This document shows, piece by piece, positions 10,513-22,150 of a stretch of DNA of 64,000 bases. Each line of letters begins with the position of its first letter. Position 1 is the first letter of the stretch. Both the position numbers and the translations under genes were made by a program. The notes below the pieces were generated by a model. The model was not told the origin of the DNA, searched no databases, and saw only the letters and a program-made list of their open reading frames with translations. The DNA is from Laguncularia racemosa (lineage: Eukaryota; Streptophyta; Magnoliopsida; Myrtales; Combretaceae): NCBI GenBank assembly GCA_037954665.1, contig JBBMOL010000023.1:2108001-2172000 (forward strand). Reading direction: 5' to 3'.

Positions 10513-11217
10513 GCATGGCTTGACTTAAGAGATTAAACCAAATATTCTGGAGCAATAGGGGCTGATGGTCTTTTATCTATTATAAAAGGAAATTTGATCT
10601 TAATACTCCTATCATCATATCTTTGAATGAGAGTTGGATTTTGATTTGAAACAGATGGTCTAGGAGGCAATACTTCCTGTAGTAAGCATTCGTCAGGGAG
10701 TTGGACTTCATCCCATCTTAATGGTTTAGGAGTAAAGCTCTTAGTGTTTTGAGGATTTGATTCAAGCAGGATGGTTTCTCCTTTAGGAGATAACCTTTTT
10801 GCTTTAGGAGAGATCATGGACTTCATTGCCTTATAATATATCCCATATATTAAGGCAATAGTCTTAGTTCTCTCAACATAATTATTATTTTGGGATTGAA
10901 TATGGAGCATCAGACTATCTAAAACTCTTGGATCATCTGAGCTTATTGTAAAATTAGGGTAGCACTGAGTATACCAAGGTCCCCCATGTAGGTTGGTTTA
11001 GAACACAGATAAGGTTGATTCATCAAAATCGATATTTCTAGCATCCCTCAACCATACTAGTAAGGGTTAATTTATGCCAGTTCTGTGTAATGGAACAACT
11101 GATAATTGGATCAAACCTATATGTAAAAAGTTATAATTATCTTTCTTATGTTTGATCAAGGTGTCTTTTGATGAAAGTCTAATTATTTCTTTTCTTCCTA
11201 AGAGGCTTATTGTTTTT
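10513..11217 (-). pseudogene. caulimovirid movement protein (inverted block, broken)
   Basis: The minus frame reads NYNFLHIGLIQ, then GGPWYTQCYPNFTISSDDP, MLHIQSQNNNYVERTKTIALIYGIYYKAMKS (10533-10910) and a proline-rich tail. LHIGLIQ, CYPNF and ALIYRIYYK-type blocks are typical of the plant-genome caulimovirid movement protein family, which moves virus through plasmodesmata. One stop lies near 10994 and another near 11070. Only the last 125 codons are open. Confidence 0.75.
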
Positions 11218-11439
11218 TCTACAATTTTGATCAAGTAGTTATGACGAAGTTAACTAATAAGATAAAGGAATATTTACCTCTTGAAAGAAATGCATAAGAG
11301 AGTTGCCACAGAAATTTTATTATGAGTAATTGCAAAACTATGGCAACGCCATTAGCAACAAATGAGAAAATACAAAAAAAAAAAAAAAACAACGATTCAT
11401 AGGCAGCAAATGCATCTTCATATAGAAGTCTCATCAAAA
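11218..11439. other. spacer, unassigned
   Basis: Between the pararetroviral block and the copia fragment. Contains an A-run near 11373-11389. No domain recognised in any frame. Confidence 0.5.
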
Positions 11440-12060
11440 TCCCAATGTAGCAAAGCTTATATTAGAAGATATGCCTTAAGTTTGATATCAAAATTTATGC
11501 AAAATCCTAGAAAAAGTCCACTTTGAAGTAGCAAAGCTTATATTAGATATTTGCAAGGTACAAAAAACTTTGGCATATGGTAGCAATTTATAAGTGACTC
11601 TAAACTAATTGGATATACAATTAATGATAGGGCTAAACCTATAGATGACATGAAGAATATATCATATTTGTATTTAATATTATATCAAGAGTACTTTCAT
11701 GATCATTGAAGAAACAACATATAGTTACACAATCTTTTACCAATGCTAAATATATTGTAGCAATAGGTATTGCCAATACAGCAATATAGAAGACTACCAT
11801 AAAACATGGGTGAGTCTTAAGGACATCTAACTATAGTATTATGTGAGAACAAATCAACTATATAGCAATGGCAAAGAATCCAATACATCACAACATAATG
11901 AAGCACATCATGATCGAGTAGTCGTTTTTGCAAGAGGCTACAATGAATAAGAAAACCAACATAAATTAATACAAAATCAAAAACTTAGTAGTGGACATAT
12001 TCACCAAGACACTACCACTTCAAAAGTTTGACATGTTATGAGGCATGATCAAGGAAGACC
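11440..12060 (+). pseudogene. Ty1/copia RNase H end of polyprotein (broken)
   Basis: On + in shifting frames: FMQNPRKVHFEVAK-like and RYLQGTKNFGIW, SDFKLIGYTINDRA-like, QSFTNAKYIVAI, YIAMAKNPIHHNIMKHIMIE, SFLQEATMNKK and IFTKTLPLQKFDML-like near 12010-12040. This set is the copia RNase H and C-terminal end. Stops occur every few tens of codons. The fragment runs opposite to the copia protease fragment just to its right. Confidence 0.75.
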
Positions 12061-12329
12061 ATTAAATATTGATACACTTTCTAGAAAATTGTAGTTACCT
12101 TTAACTAGTTGAAAAATAGTATAATATCTTAAAAGAATTAATTTCCACTATATTTTTCAAACTTTCTAGAGAACTCTAACTTCCTCTAGTTAGTGAGGAA
12201 ACTAATAAAATATTATAAAATAATCAATTTTTACTATGGCTTCTTTAAGAAGCCACCAACCATCAAATTTTAAAGTCTTAGAAAGGGTATCAATCCTATT
12301 CTTTCTAGTCATCATCTCAGTAAAACTAT
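12061..12329. other. probable decayed copia 3' end
   Basis: AT-rich sequence after the copia RNase H tail, with a weak inverted match around GAAAACTTTC. No gene; could be LTR remains. Confidence 0.4.
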
Positions 12330-13679
12330 CTTCTTATATTCTACCCCTTCTAAGCCTTCTAGTATGCACACGATCCTTAGCATATTCTTGCCAAAGTAAC
12401 ACAAGTATTAGTTTTCAAGTCTTAAAAGTAATAGGAGTAATTATCAATTATTGTAATAAGAGATAAATCTTATATGAGCTTATGAATTGAATGTAGATTG
12501 TATTTAAAATTTGGCATCAAAAAGACAATATGAAGAATTAAATCAAAGTTGATGACCATTAATCCTACAATATGTACTAATTTATTAGTGCCATCTAGTA
12601 AGCTAATAATAATGGGTTTAGAAAGATGGTGTTTATCAAACAAAAGTGTATCAAAAGGTGTCATGTAGTCCGTAGCTCCTATATCAACTATGCAAGAATA
12701 TATTGTATTATTTAAAGAACCAAAAGAAATTATGATTGAGCATGTACCTGCATAGTGGACAAAGCTTGTTGCATTTTCATCTACAATACCTTGTCTCCTT
12801 TTGTATAATCTTTGACACTTCTCTTGGCAGAGTGTTTGTATCAACTACGAATAAAGAACATTTGCAATAGCTTTATTGTTAGTGTCCATCATGTTAATGG
12901 CTTGGTTAAGTCGAGTACTAGCACATACATTAAAATGATTGCAACCGATTGCTATTTTACTTCCTTTTCTATTCTTCTTCCCTTTATACTATTTAAGGCA
13001 TACTATAATTTCAAAACAACTTTTAATTGTATGCCCATTAGCATTGCAATGTTTGCATTTCAATTGGATTTTCTTGAACTCTTTTCTCCTAATAAGAAAC
13101 CGGTTTGCATTTGTTTTGTTATTGCAATAAGTAACCATATTCCCTTCTACTAATATAGTAGATGTCACCTAGCATTATTTCTCCAGTTGTTGTATTAGAT
13201 AGAAGACTCTATTTATAGTAGGCAAAAGATCAACATATAAAATTTAATTCCATTTAGCTTCAAAAACATTTGGTAATCCCATCAAGAAACTGCATTAATT
13301 TGTTTTTGGATTCAAACTTTACCATCATTTCCTTTAATACACAAATGCAATAGTTTAGTCTTTTGCAATTACATGCTGGGTATGCATTTAATGACTACAT
13401 TCATTCCAATAAGGTTTCAACTTATTATAATATACAATCACTAATGGATTTCCTTATTTCATATTAGTTATTTCATGTTGCAATTGAAACATTGGTGGGC
13501 CATTCATTTGTTTGCACTATTCACTAACCTCTCTCCATAATTCCATTGATGATTAAGTATAAATGAAGCTTTGTGACAATTCACTAACCATAGGCATCTC
13601 ACTATGCAATTGAATCATGTCCATCCAACAAAATCATTAGAATTTTCATCAAGTTTCACAATAATATGATCTATATACC
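12330..13679 (-). pseudogene. Ty1/copia gag zinc knuckle and protease (broken)
   Basis: Minus strand. At 13016-13057 a knuckle reads CKHCNANGHTIKSC, a perfect CX2CX4HX4C. Downstream, 12470-12844 is open with IYSCIVDIGATDYMTPF, the copia protease site where DSG has become DIG, then KPIIISLLDGTN and FKYNLHSIHKLI, the usual end of the protease. Traces of the GAG-pre-integrase region reach about 12330. The 5' part of this element continues beyond the Tat insertion at 24603. Confidence 0.8.
13675..13679. repeat. target-site duplication ATACC (left)
   Basis: ATACC precedes the Tat LTR and is repeated at 24603-24607. Confidence 0.9.
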
Positions 13680-13954
13680 TGTAAACACCCCATTTTTGCC
13701 CTAAGGATCAATAATAATCAACAATAGTTAATTTTTAATTTTTTCCAATTTTTTTCTCTAATTTGGCAAAAATAGGAAAAATATTCAAAAAAAAAAATAA
13801 ATAGGAAAATAAATCAATTTTGGAAAATAATTTCAGAAATGACAATAATAAGGATTAAATAATTTTTACAATTTTTTGAAATTTCAAAAAATACAAAAAA
13901 ATAAAAAAATCACATTGCATATATGCAATTTGCGAAATAAATAAAATCGCGAAA

Positions 13955-14030
13955 GTGGGCTAGCTCAGCTGGTCCGGACTAGGGTCAGGCGCGCGCGCAA
14001 GGTGCGAGGTCAGGGGTTTGAAATGCGGGG
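13955..14030 (+). promoter_or_regulatory. tRNA-like A-box/B-box pair in the 5' LTR
   Basis: TAGCTCAGCTGG at 13961-13972 is a perfect internal Pol III A-box. GGTTTGAAATG at 14015-14025 is a degraded B-box (GGTTCGA core in the 3' LTR). The stem arms do not pair like a complete tRNA, so this is a tRNA-derived promoter remnant at most. Confidence 0.5.
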
Positions 14031-14366
14031 GAAGCAGAATCCGCGTTTTGCGAAATTTTACTCTGCCTGGGAAACGTGTCAGCATTCGATTGGCTGGAGT
14101 GAACGCACGCATCGGGCGTGTGATTGTCTTCAACCTCTATTCGAGATCGCCGGCGAGGAGAAAAATCCGAATTTCGACCGTTTTGATTTGATTTTTTGCA
14201 CAAATCCAACGGATTTTCAACAGAAATAAGATAAACATCATCCAATTAGAATTAAATCGCAACAAATTGATGGATTTACACAAATTGGTGTTGGTTTTTT
14301 TAACCGCAAATCCGATTTTCTTCGATCGGTGGAAATCTAAGCTTATCCAGCTCGATTTTGAACGCC

Positions 14367-14374
14367 TATAAATA
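14367..14374 (+). promoter_or_regulatory. TATA box of 5' LTR promoter
   Basis: TATAAATA, followed by a GAGAGAAAAGGAGAGA tract. The same box is at 23244-23251 in the 3' LTR. Likely Pol II start for the element. Confidence 0.6.
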
Positions 14375-15780
14375 GAGGATGAAGTGGAGAGGCAAAATCA
14401 CAGATCAAAAGTGAGAAAAAGAGAGAAAAGGAGAGAATCGAAGCCTCGCCGGAGTTGTTCAAAACCGCGACCACCGATCAAGTGTTGGGCAGCCACCAGG
14501 AGGCGTTTCTGAAGCAAACCACCACCACAATTGATTTCCTCACCTCCGAAAACCTAGGAATCGACACCTCAACCGCTTCGAAAGGCCACCGGAACGCCGT
14601 CAACGAGCACTTTTAGCCGCCGCATCCGATCGACCCGACCCGACCCAATTCGACCCGATCCGACCTGACCGACCCGACCCCGTGCACCGACCCGGATCCA
14701 GGTAAGTCTAATTTTTTTTATTTTTTATATATTTATTTATTTTATTTATTTCGAATTAATTTATTTACTTATGTGTTATTTATTTACTTAATGTTTATTT
14801 ATAATTCAATAAATAGAAAAATATTAGAAATTAGATTTTTTTTAGGATTTAATAAAAATAATAATTATAATAATAAATAATAAAAATGTAGAAAATTTAT
14901 AAAGAAAATAATAAAAATATTAGAAAAATAATAATAATAATTTAGATTTTAAAAATAGGATAGATAAAAATCTAGGAGAAAATTTTTCAATAAAAATAAA
15001 AATTATGAAAAATTAATAAAAACTAATAAATAATTAAAAATTAATAAAAAATTATAAAAAGTAATAAAAAAATAAATAAAAATTTATAATAGTAGAAATG
15101 AGTTGAAAAATAGAAAAAAATGAAATTTTATCACTTAGAAAAATCATTTTCTTAAATAAATCTAAAATTGGTGTTTTTCCTTAAAATTATCATTTTCAAA
15201 AATTGAATTATTAAGCTTAGGCTTAGATTTTTTAGAAAAATCCTAAAATGGTAAAAAAAACATAAATAAAAAGAAATTTCATAATTAAAATTCACAAACA
15301 CATTAAAATTTTTCAAGAAAAGCGAACTACGGCATATTTGATCCTAAATAGCAGGTACGTAGGCACCTATTTGGGGCAACCCTAAAAAAGGAATAAAAAT
15401 AATTTTCCTAGCATAATTCACTCAAAAACACAATAAAAGACAACAAAAATAAAATAAAAGACATTTCGAGATAAAGTAAATTTTAGGAGATTAGGTGGTA
15501 ACCTTAGGGTTTTAATAGGTTAGCCTCCGAACTTAGAAACTCTAGTTTTCCCTTTTTCTCTTTTCACAAAAACGAGAAGAGGAAATCACGACGACTAGTG
15601 GGCCAAATTAGGACTAATCCGCTCCATTAGTCTTAATTCAATTTTTCCCAACAGTAGTTGGGTGGCGACTCCAAAATAAAATGAAATTCCTAACTCAAGT
15701 CGAGGGTCTACATTAGATGAGCATAGGGTCTAGTATAGATCGGATTAGGAATGGGAAATCAAAAATTAGACTCAACAGGA

Positions 15781-15798
15781 TGGCGACTCCGCTGGGGA
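15781..15798 (+). promoter_or_regulatory. primer binding site
   Basis: TGGCGACTCCGCTGGGGA, three bases after the LTR. This form is reported for Tat/Ogre elements and attributed to tRNA-Arg; I recall this and did not check it. Confidence 0.7.
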
Positions 15799-16273
15799 TG
15801 AAATTCCAGTAGGCTAGCCACCTGAATTTCCTCAAATTGCTCCTTTTTAAGAAATGTCTTTTGATTATTGTTCTGTTGCTAACCTTTCAGGAATTAGCTA
15901 AATTTATGATTCGGTTTTTACTTTTGGCTCTGCATGCATACATTTGTGTGAATAGATACGGTTGAACCCAAACTGTCTTAGGACCCTAAGACAGGGAGCC
16001 ATTGTGTAGGTTTCGGGCGAAGTGATGTGATCACCGTTCGAGACCGATTAGGCTACCCCACCCAATGCTTCGATATGGCCTGAGATCCATTTCTCCGAGA
16101 ATGCGGGAGGCCATAGAGCTTAGGGACCAGTTAGAACCTACCTATTTACATACATAACGTCATGGGCTGCCAATTGATGATGATGTAATATTTTTTGTTC
16201 ATGGAGTTCAGATATTTTTCCCTGTAATGTTATCATAGTTCTGGTTGTAATTAGGAAATTTCTGTTGTAATAG

Positions 16274-16560
16274 ATGGCTAGTACCGCAATTGACCGCCTC
16301 CTCCGCAAAGAAATCCGAGTGTGCAAACCTTTAGATCCGAAATTGGTATTGGACCACTGGTTCACCCTATACAACCCAGAGGAGCAGGCCTTCATCCAGC
16401 AGAAAATAGGGCCCATCCTCTCACTGATGAAGATGGAGATGAACTTGCCCTTGATACAGGCCATACTCCATCTATGAGAAATAGAGCCCGCAGCTTTTTT
16501 CATTGGGCCACACGAGATCACTCCCACTCAAGACCCAAGCCAGAGTCAGAGAGTTGGAAG
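16274..16560 (+). pseudogene. gag/leader ORF remnant of Tat element
   Basis: ATG at 16274, 67 codons then a stop. The text LDHWFTLYNPEEQAFIQQKIG and LPLIQAILHL resembles the plant ORF often found early in Tat elements (DUF7745-like, from memory). A further piece, PAAFFIGPHEITPTQ, follows past the stop near 16475. The rest of gag is absent. No function beyond a retrotransposon leader is claimed. Confidence 0.45.
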
Positions 16561-17160
16561 CTGTCATCAATAGGAAACCGACACCTACACAGTAGAAGAC
16601 CAAGAGAACTAGGAAATAGATCCCTATTGTACTTTTTTTTTCTTCAAGTATCGAACTTCAAGTTTCCAGTATTAATAAAAATAAAGTTTCAATATTATAT
16701 CATTAATCAATTGTAAGCCCCTTTATTTTAGCATCTGTGTGATACATGTATCATATTTTCATACATGCATTAAACTAAAGAAAACGCGCGCCAGGTATCA
16801 AAGATAGCTCCCAAATAACCAAACCCTCTAAGGAGCCCAATCTGCACTCGTTCAAGGACCAAAATGGCAAATAATGGCAACAACAGCGACACCCAGATGC
16901 GCATTCCATCCCTCCAACAATCATTTAGACAAGCAACTACCATTCAAGATCCAAGGATAAGCGAAGATGACGTCAATAATGGGAGCCCAACCCTTCGCAC
17001 GTCCAAATAGCATCCAACTCTCAATAATTGGTTATGTTATCCTATTGATAGTGCTAGGTTAGCTCAAGGATAGAGAACAATTGTTAAACAAATTTTTATT
17101 GAGACTTCTTTATAATTCAATTATAGTTTGTCTTACTTATATATGTGCTTTCATTTTACT
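16561..17160 (+). other. degraded leader and gap region, no gene
   Basis: Between the leader ORF remnant and the RT linker. No frame longer than about 60 codons and no motif. In a complete Tat element gag and protease would lie here. Confidence 0.55.
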
Positions 17161-17339
17161 TCACCCAGATCTCCTACCATCGAACATCAGGGACATTTCG
17201 CGCAGGTAGAAAATAAAAACACTAATATCGTTTCCGATGCTGTTAGGTCAGTTGTTGGAGGCGATATCCTTGACAACGAAATAATATAAGAAAATTGGAA
17301 AAAACAAGAACAAAGCGGAATTTCAATTGACGAGCCGGT

Positions 17340-17670
17340 GGAGACAGTAAATCTAGGAAGCATGGAAAAACCTAAAAACCTCAAAATCGGGACCAGTTTA
17401 AGTGCTGAGCAAAAGTGTGAAATGAACGAGCTGTTAACTGAATATGCAGATGTATTTGCTTGGTCATATGGTGACATGCCAGGACTAGACTAATCAATAG
17501 TGGTTCATAGGCTTCCCACAAGGGAAGATGTCAAACCTAAAAAATAGAAATTGAGAAGATTTAGGCCTGACATCTTACTAAAGATTAAGGAAGAAGTTAA
17601 GAAACTACTAGAAGTAGGGTTCATCGAAGTGTCCGATTACCAAGAGTGAGTAGCAAATATAGTCTCTGTT
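17340..17670 (+). pseudogene. Tat RT upstream linker (broken)
   Basis: Reads VNLGSMEKPKNLKIGTSL, then EYADVFAWSYGDMPGLD, then a stop and HRLPTREDVKPKK, then KIKEEVKKLLEVGFIE. These are the standard segments before gypsy RT (ADVFAWSYxDMPG is typical of Tat). Stops at 17491, 17545 and 17648. Confidence 0.8.
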
Positions 17671-20628
17671 ATGAAAAAGAATGGAAAAGTACGCGTATGC
17701 GTAGACTTCCGGGACTTAAACCAAGCTACGCCAAAGGATAACTTCCCCTTACCTCACATTGATGTTCTAGTGGATAACACTGCAGGAAACCATCTTTTCT
17801 CATTTATGGACGGTTTCTCAAGATATAATCAAATAAAAATGGTTGAAGAAGATAAAACCAAAACGACTTTCATCACAACATAGGGAACATTCTGTTACAA
17901 AGTCATGCCCTTCGGTTTGAAAAATGCCGGGGCAACGTATCAGAGAGCCATGGTCGCGATACTTCACGACATGATGCATCGAGAAGTCGAAGTATGCATC
18001 GACGACATGATAGCCAAATCTAAAGAAGAAGAAAGCCATATAGATATCCTGAGGAAATTGTTTAAACGACTGAGAAAATTCCAGCTTAAGTTAAACTTAG
18101 AGAAATGCACTTTCGGGGTCACAACGGGCAAATTGTTAGGGTTTGTCATAAGCCAGGAAGGCATTAAAATCGACCCTGACAAAGTAAAGTCTATATTAGA
18201 GCTACCTTCCCCACGCACTGTCAAAGAAGTAAGAAGCCTGTTGGGAAGATTAAATTACATAGCTCGTTTCATCTCACAGCTCACAGATAAGTGCCGGCCG
18301 CTATTTCGTCTGTTGAAAAAGAATGCCGCAGTAGAATGGGACGACAAATGCGAAGAAGCATTCAGGACGATCAAAGACTATCTCATAAAACCTCCAGTCT
18401 TGATAGTCCCGAAGCAAGGGAAGCCCTTATTCTTATACCTCACGATACTCCCTGAATCTATGGGATGCGTGTTAGGGCAAAAAGATGAAGAGGGAAGAGA
18501 GCGTTCCATATATTATTTGAGCAAGAAACTCACAGACGGGGAACAGAGGTATGTAGAGGTAGAGAGGACTTGCTGTGCTCTGATTTGGGTCATGCACCGG
18601 TTAAGGCAATACACCCTTTACTATCATATTGAGCTGCTGACAAGACATGATCCCTTGAAATACTTGGCGAAGAAACCTGTTTTGATAGGGAGAATCTCTA
18701 AGTGGCAAATGCTCTTATCAGAGTTTGACATCACATACATAAATCAAAACTCGATGAAAGGGCAAGCCTTAGCCGACCAATTAACAGAACACCCTGTCGA
18801 GGCAGATTCCCAAGAGCTACAAGCCCAATTCCCGGACGAAAATATATTAACAGTAGAAGGTATACTGGTAGAAGACCGTGGGATAGAGCATAACCCTAAG
18901 TGGAAAATGTTATTCGACGGAGCTGCCAAGGTATTCGGTTGCGGGATCGGGGTAGTGTTGATATCCCCAAATGGCACACAATTCCCTGCAGCAACAAGAC
19001 TCACATTTCCATATACCAATAATATCGCGGAATATGAGGCGTGCATTCTCGGCCTCAAAATGGCTTGCCAAATGGAAATCCGCGAATTAGAAGTATACAG
19101 GGATTCATCGCTCATTATACTACAGACAAGAGGGGAATACAAGACTAAAGACCCCAAACTGGTACCATACCATCAACATTTGACAGAGCTAATTGAAGAA
19201 TTCAAGGCAATCACTTTCACATATATCCCAAGAACTCAGAATCAGTTTGCAGATGCACTCGCCACACTAACATCTATGATCCAAATAACAGGGGGAGTCG
19301 AAGTCCAACCGATGAAAATAGACATCGAAAATCAGCTCGCCTACTGTTTAACAATTGAAAAAGAACAAGATGACAAGCCTTGGTATCACGACATCAAAAC
19401 CTTTCTCCAAGAAAGAAAATACCCTAAAATGGCTAGCAAGAATGACCAAAGAACACTCAGAAGATTAGCAAGCCATTTCTTATTAAGTGGGTCTATACTT
19501 TACAAAAGATCATTTGATAACACCTTGTTAAGATGTGTGGATAAAAATGAAGCCTGTGAACTGATGAAAGAGGTACATGAAGGAGTATGTGGACCTCATA
19601 TGAACGGCTACATGTTGGCCCGAAAAATCATGAGGTTAGGATACTATTGGCTAACCATGGAATCGGATTGCATCAAATATATCAAGCACTGTCATTTGTG
19701 TCAAGTATATGCAAATCGGATAAACGCTCCGCCCAACGAGCTACACTTGTTGTCAGCACCATGGCCTTTCTCTATGTGGGGAATCGACATAATTGGCCCA
19801 ATCACTCCGACAGCATCCAATGGCCACAGGTTCATATTGGTGGCAATTGATTACTTCACCAAATGGGTAGAAGCTTCGTCATATGCCAATGTCACCAAAG
19901 GGGTGATAGTCCGTTTCTTAAAAAGAGACATAATAACTCGATATGGAGTTCCTGAGTCCATCATCACCGATAATGGTACCAATCTTAATAACAAGGCGAT
20001 GACAGGTTTATGTCAACAATTCCACATAAACCATAATAATTCAACTCCCTACCGACCTCAGATGAACGGGGCAGTAGAAGCAGCCAACAAGAATATAAAA
20101 AAGATCATCGAAAAAATGACAACTACTTACAAAGATTGGCACGAAATGTTACCGTTTGCTCTCATGGCTTATAGGACTTCAATAAGAACATCTACTGGAG
20201 CTACCCCATATTCATTGGTATATGGTACTGAGGCAGTGCTACCAGTCGAGGTCAAAATACCGTCATTCAGAATTCTGTCAGAAACTCAATTAACTGAATC
20301 AGACTGGATAAAGAAGAGGCTTGATCAGCTGAATCTAATTGATGAAAAAAGACTCACTGCACTATGTCACAGCCAATGTTACCAACAAAGGATGGCCCGA
20401 GCATTTAACAAGAAGATGAGGCCTCGATACTTCAAAGAAGGGGATCTAGTGCTAAGGAAGGCTCTCCCGAATGCCTAAGACTCCAGAGGAAAATTTGCCC
20501 CGAATTATGAGGGTCCGTATGTAGTAAAAAAGGTATTGTCAGGAGGTGCTTTGATATTGACTCAAATGGATGGTCCAGAATTGAGAGACCCCATTAATGC
20601 AGATGCTGTAAAGATGTACTATCCTTAG
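17671..20628 (+). pseudogene. Tat pol: RT, RNase H, archaeal-type RNase H, integrase
   Basis: Open apart from two lesions. From 17671: KVRVCVDFRDLNQATPKDNFPLP, a stop (TAG) at 17881 where the family has Trp, then MPFGLKNAGATYQRAM, CIDDMIAKS (catalytic box, Tyr to Cys), FLGRLNYIARFIS-type thumb. RNase H carries YVEVERTCCAL and ends at ADQLTEHP. A second RNase H starts near 18900: MLFDGAAKVFGCGIGVV, ILQTRGEYK and YIPRTQNQFADALATL. Integrase: HMNGYMLAR, CHLC, WGIDIIGP (D), IITDNGTNL (D) and NGAVEAANKN (E); the DDE residues are intact. A stop at 20476 separates the chromatin-targeting-like tail, which ends with ADAVKMYYP and stop at 20628. Confidence 0.93.
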
Positions 20629-21130
20629 GCAAGGGAATTGAAATTTTGCCAGTGTTTATGAAAGCCAATATTTAATACAAGTTTCGTTGAGTCTAGTTTT
20701 CATTTTTTACAAGCAAAGTTAATGTCTCTGAATGGTTGATAATTCCAACCAATTACCAATTACAACAAACATTCCTAAACACATTACCCATCACTTCACC
20801 AATGAAGGATAAACACTAAAATGATACTGAATCTCAATAAATTTTGTAATATAATTCTATCACTCTTGAGTATTAAAACTAGTGCATTAGTAGGATAACA
20901 CTACCGTCAAAAGAGCCATGCACATAAGAAAGGAAGCACATCAAGATTTTCAACCCCGTGTCAAGATAAGAAGAAGCGAAGCAGGAACAAACCAGCACGA
21001 AGGTTCGATTGTTTGGTTGCTATTCACGATAAATTGGTAAGCATATTAAAATAAATAACTACCATCCACATATCATGAAAACATCAAATCATTTAACCCA
21101 GTCAGTAGAAGCATTTTCAAAAGCATAAGA

Positions 21131-21890
21131 TTAGTCAGCCCACAATAGGGCACTTGTCTAAACATCCCCTTAAAAAGGTTAGTCAGCTCGTAATGGGGCA
21201 CTTTCCTAGATATCCCTTCCTAAGGTCAGCCTATAAGGGTACCTTTTAAGACATTTCTTCTTGTCATAGGTTAGTCAGCCCACAGAGGGGCACTTTCCTA
21301 AACTTCATCTCTCAAGGTTAGCCCATAGGGGTACCCTTTTGTGACATTTTGTCATACGTTAGTTAGCCCACATTGGGGCACTTCTCTGCACATTCTCTCT
21401 TAGGGTCAGCCCACAAGGGCACCTTTTTGAGACGTTTCTCTATGCCATAAGTTAGTCAGCCCACAATGGGGCACTTTCCTAAATATCTCGTGGGGTTAGC
21501 ACATTGGGGCACCTTTTGAAACATGTATTCCTACCATGGATTAGTCAGCCCATAGAGGGGCACATTCCTAGATATCTTCTCTTAGGGTCAGCCCACAAGG
21601 GCACCTTTTTGAGACATTTCTCTATGCTATAGGTTAGTCAGCCTACAATGGGGCACTCTCCTAAATATCTTGTCTCAAGGTCAGCCTATAGGGGCACCTT
21701 TCAAGACATTTCTCCCCCAGGGTCGTAAGTCTAAGAAGACACTTCCCGCTAAGGTTAGTCAGCCCGTAATGGGGCACTTTCCCAAACACACCTTCTAAAT
21801 GTCAACCCACAGGGGCACCTTTTGAGGCATATCCTCTCGCTATAGGTCAGTTAGCCCGCGAAGGGGCACTTTCCTATACACCTTTTCCTA
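21131..21890 (+). repeat. tandem array, about 90-bp unit with two half units
   Basis: TTAGTCAGCC recurs at 21131, 21179, 21271, 21359, 21452, 21541, 21634 and 21755, mostly 88-93 bases apart. Each unit has a TTAGTCAGCC...GGGGCAC half and a GTCAGCC...GGGCACCTTTT half. Diverged copies; the last interval is 121. Confidence 0.9.
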
Positions 21891-21891
21891 A

Positions 21892-22150
21892 AGTTAGCTC
21901 ATATGAGCACTTTTCGAATCCATCGATTAGTTAGCTCAAGGGAGCACTTCTCGAATCGATCAGTTAGCTCAGAGGAGCACTTTTCGAATCTATCGATCAA
22001 TTAGCTCAAGAAGAGCACTTTTCGAATCTATCGATCAGTTAGCTTAGAGGAGCACTCTTCGAATCCATCAATTAGTCGGCTCGTAGGAGCACTTTTGATG
22101 ACTGATCAGTCAGCTCATAGGAGCACTCTTCGAAGGTATTTTTCCAAACA
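21892..22150 (+). repeat. tandem array, about 35-40-bp unit
   Basis: GTTAGCTCA...GAGCACTT(TT)CGAATC is repeated at least six times. It is a second-order derivative of the 90-bp array (both contain TTAG, CTCA/GCCC, GAGCAC/GGGCAC). Confidence 0.85.

Larger units (their letters stand above)
5230..11217. mobile_element. endogenous pararetrovirus, florendovirus-like, two inverted blocks
   Basis: Caulimovirid sequence with no LTRs or integrase. Block A (+, 5230-9420) runs coat C-terminal half, zinc knuckle, aspartic protease, RT, RNase H and a second ORF. Block B (-, 11217-9480) runs movement protein then N-terminal coat. A single polyprotein of MP-coat-PR-RT-RH followed by a separate downstream ORF is the florendovirus plan (family knowledge). 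The two blocks are in opposite orientation, and about 100 residues of coat are missing between them. Many stops and shifts; the copy cannot encode a virus. The RNase H and second ORF match my memory of plant-genome florendovirus relatives; this is not tested by search. Confidence 0.8.
13680..15777 (+). repeat. 5' LTR of Tat element
   Basis: TG...CA, 2,098 bases. Three parts: an AT-rich head, a GC-rich centre (13950-14700) with tRNA-like boxes and a TATA-box, and a long A/T-rich tail. Shares near-complete identity with 22559-24602. Confidence 0.95.

Noticed and set aside
12236..12466. 76-codon frame on +
   Set aside because: Antisense to the decayed copia region; no motif.
13955..14040. a true tRNA gene
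   Set aside because: Arms do not pair as a tRNA cloverleaf, no intact anticodon stem or acceptor; present in both LTRs as part of them.
21131..22150. CRISPR array
   Set aside because: Units are contiguous and diverged without unique spacers, inside a plant retrotransposon.
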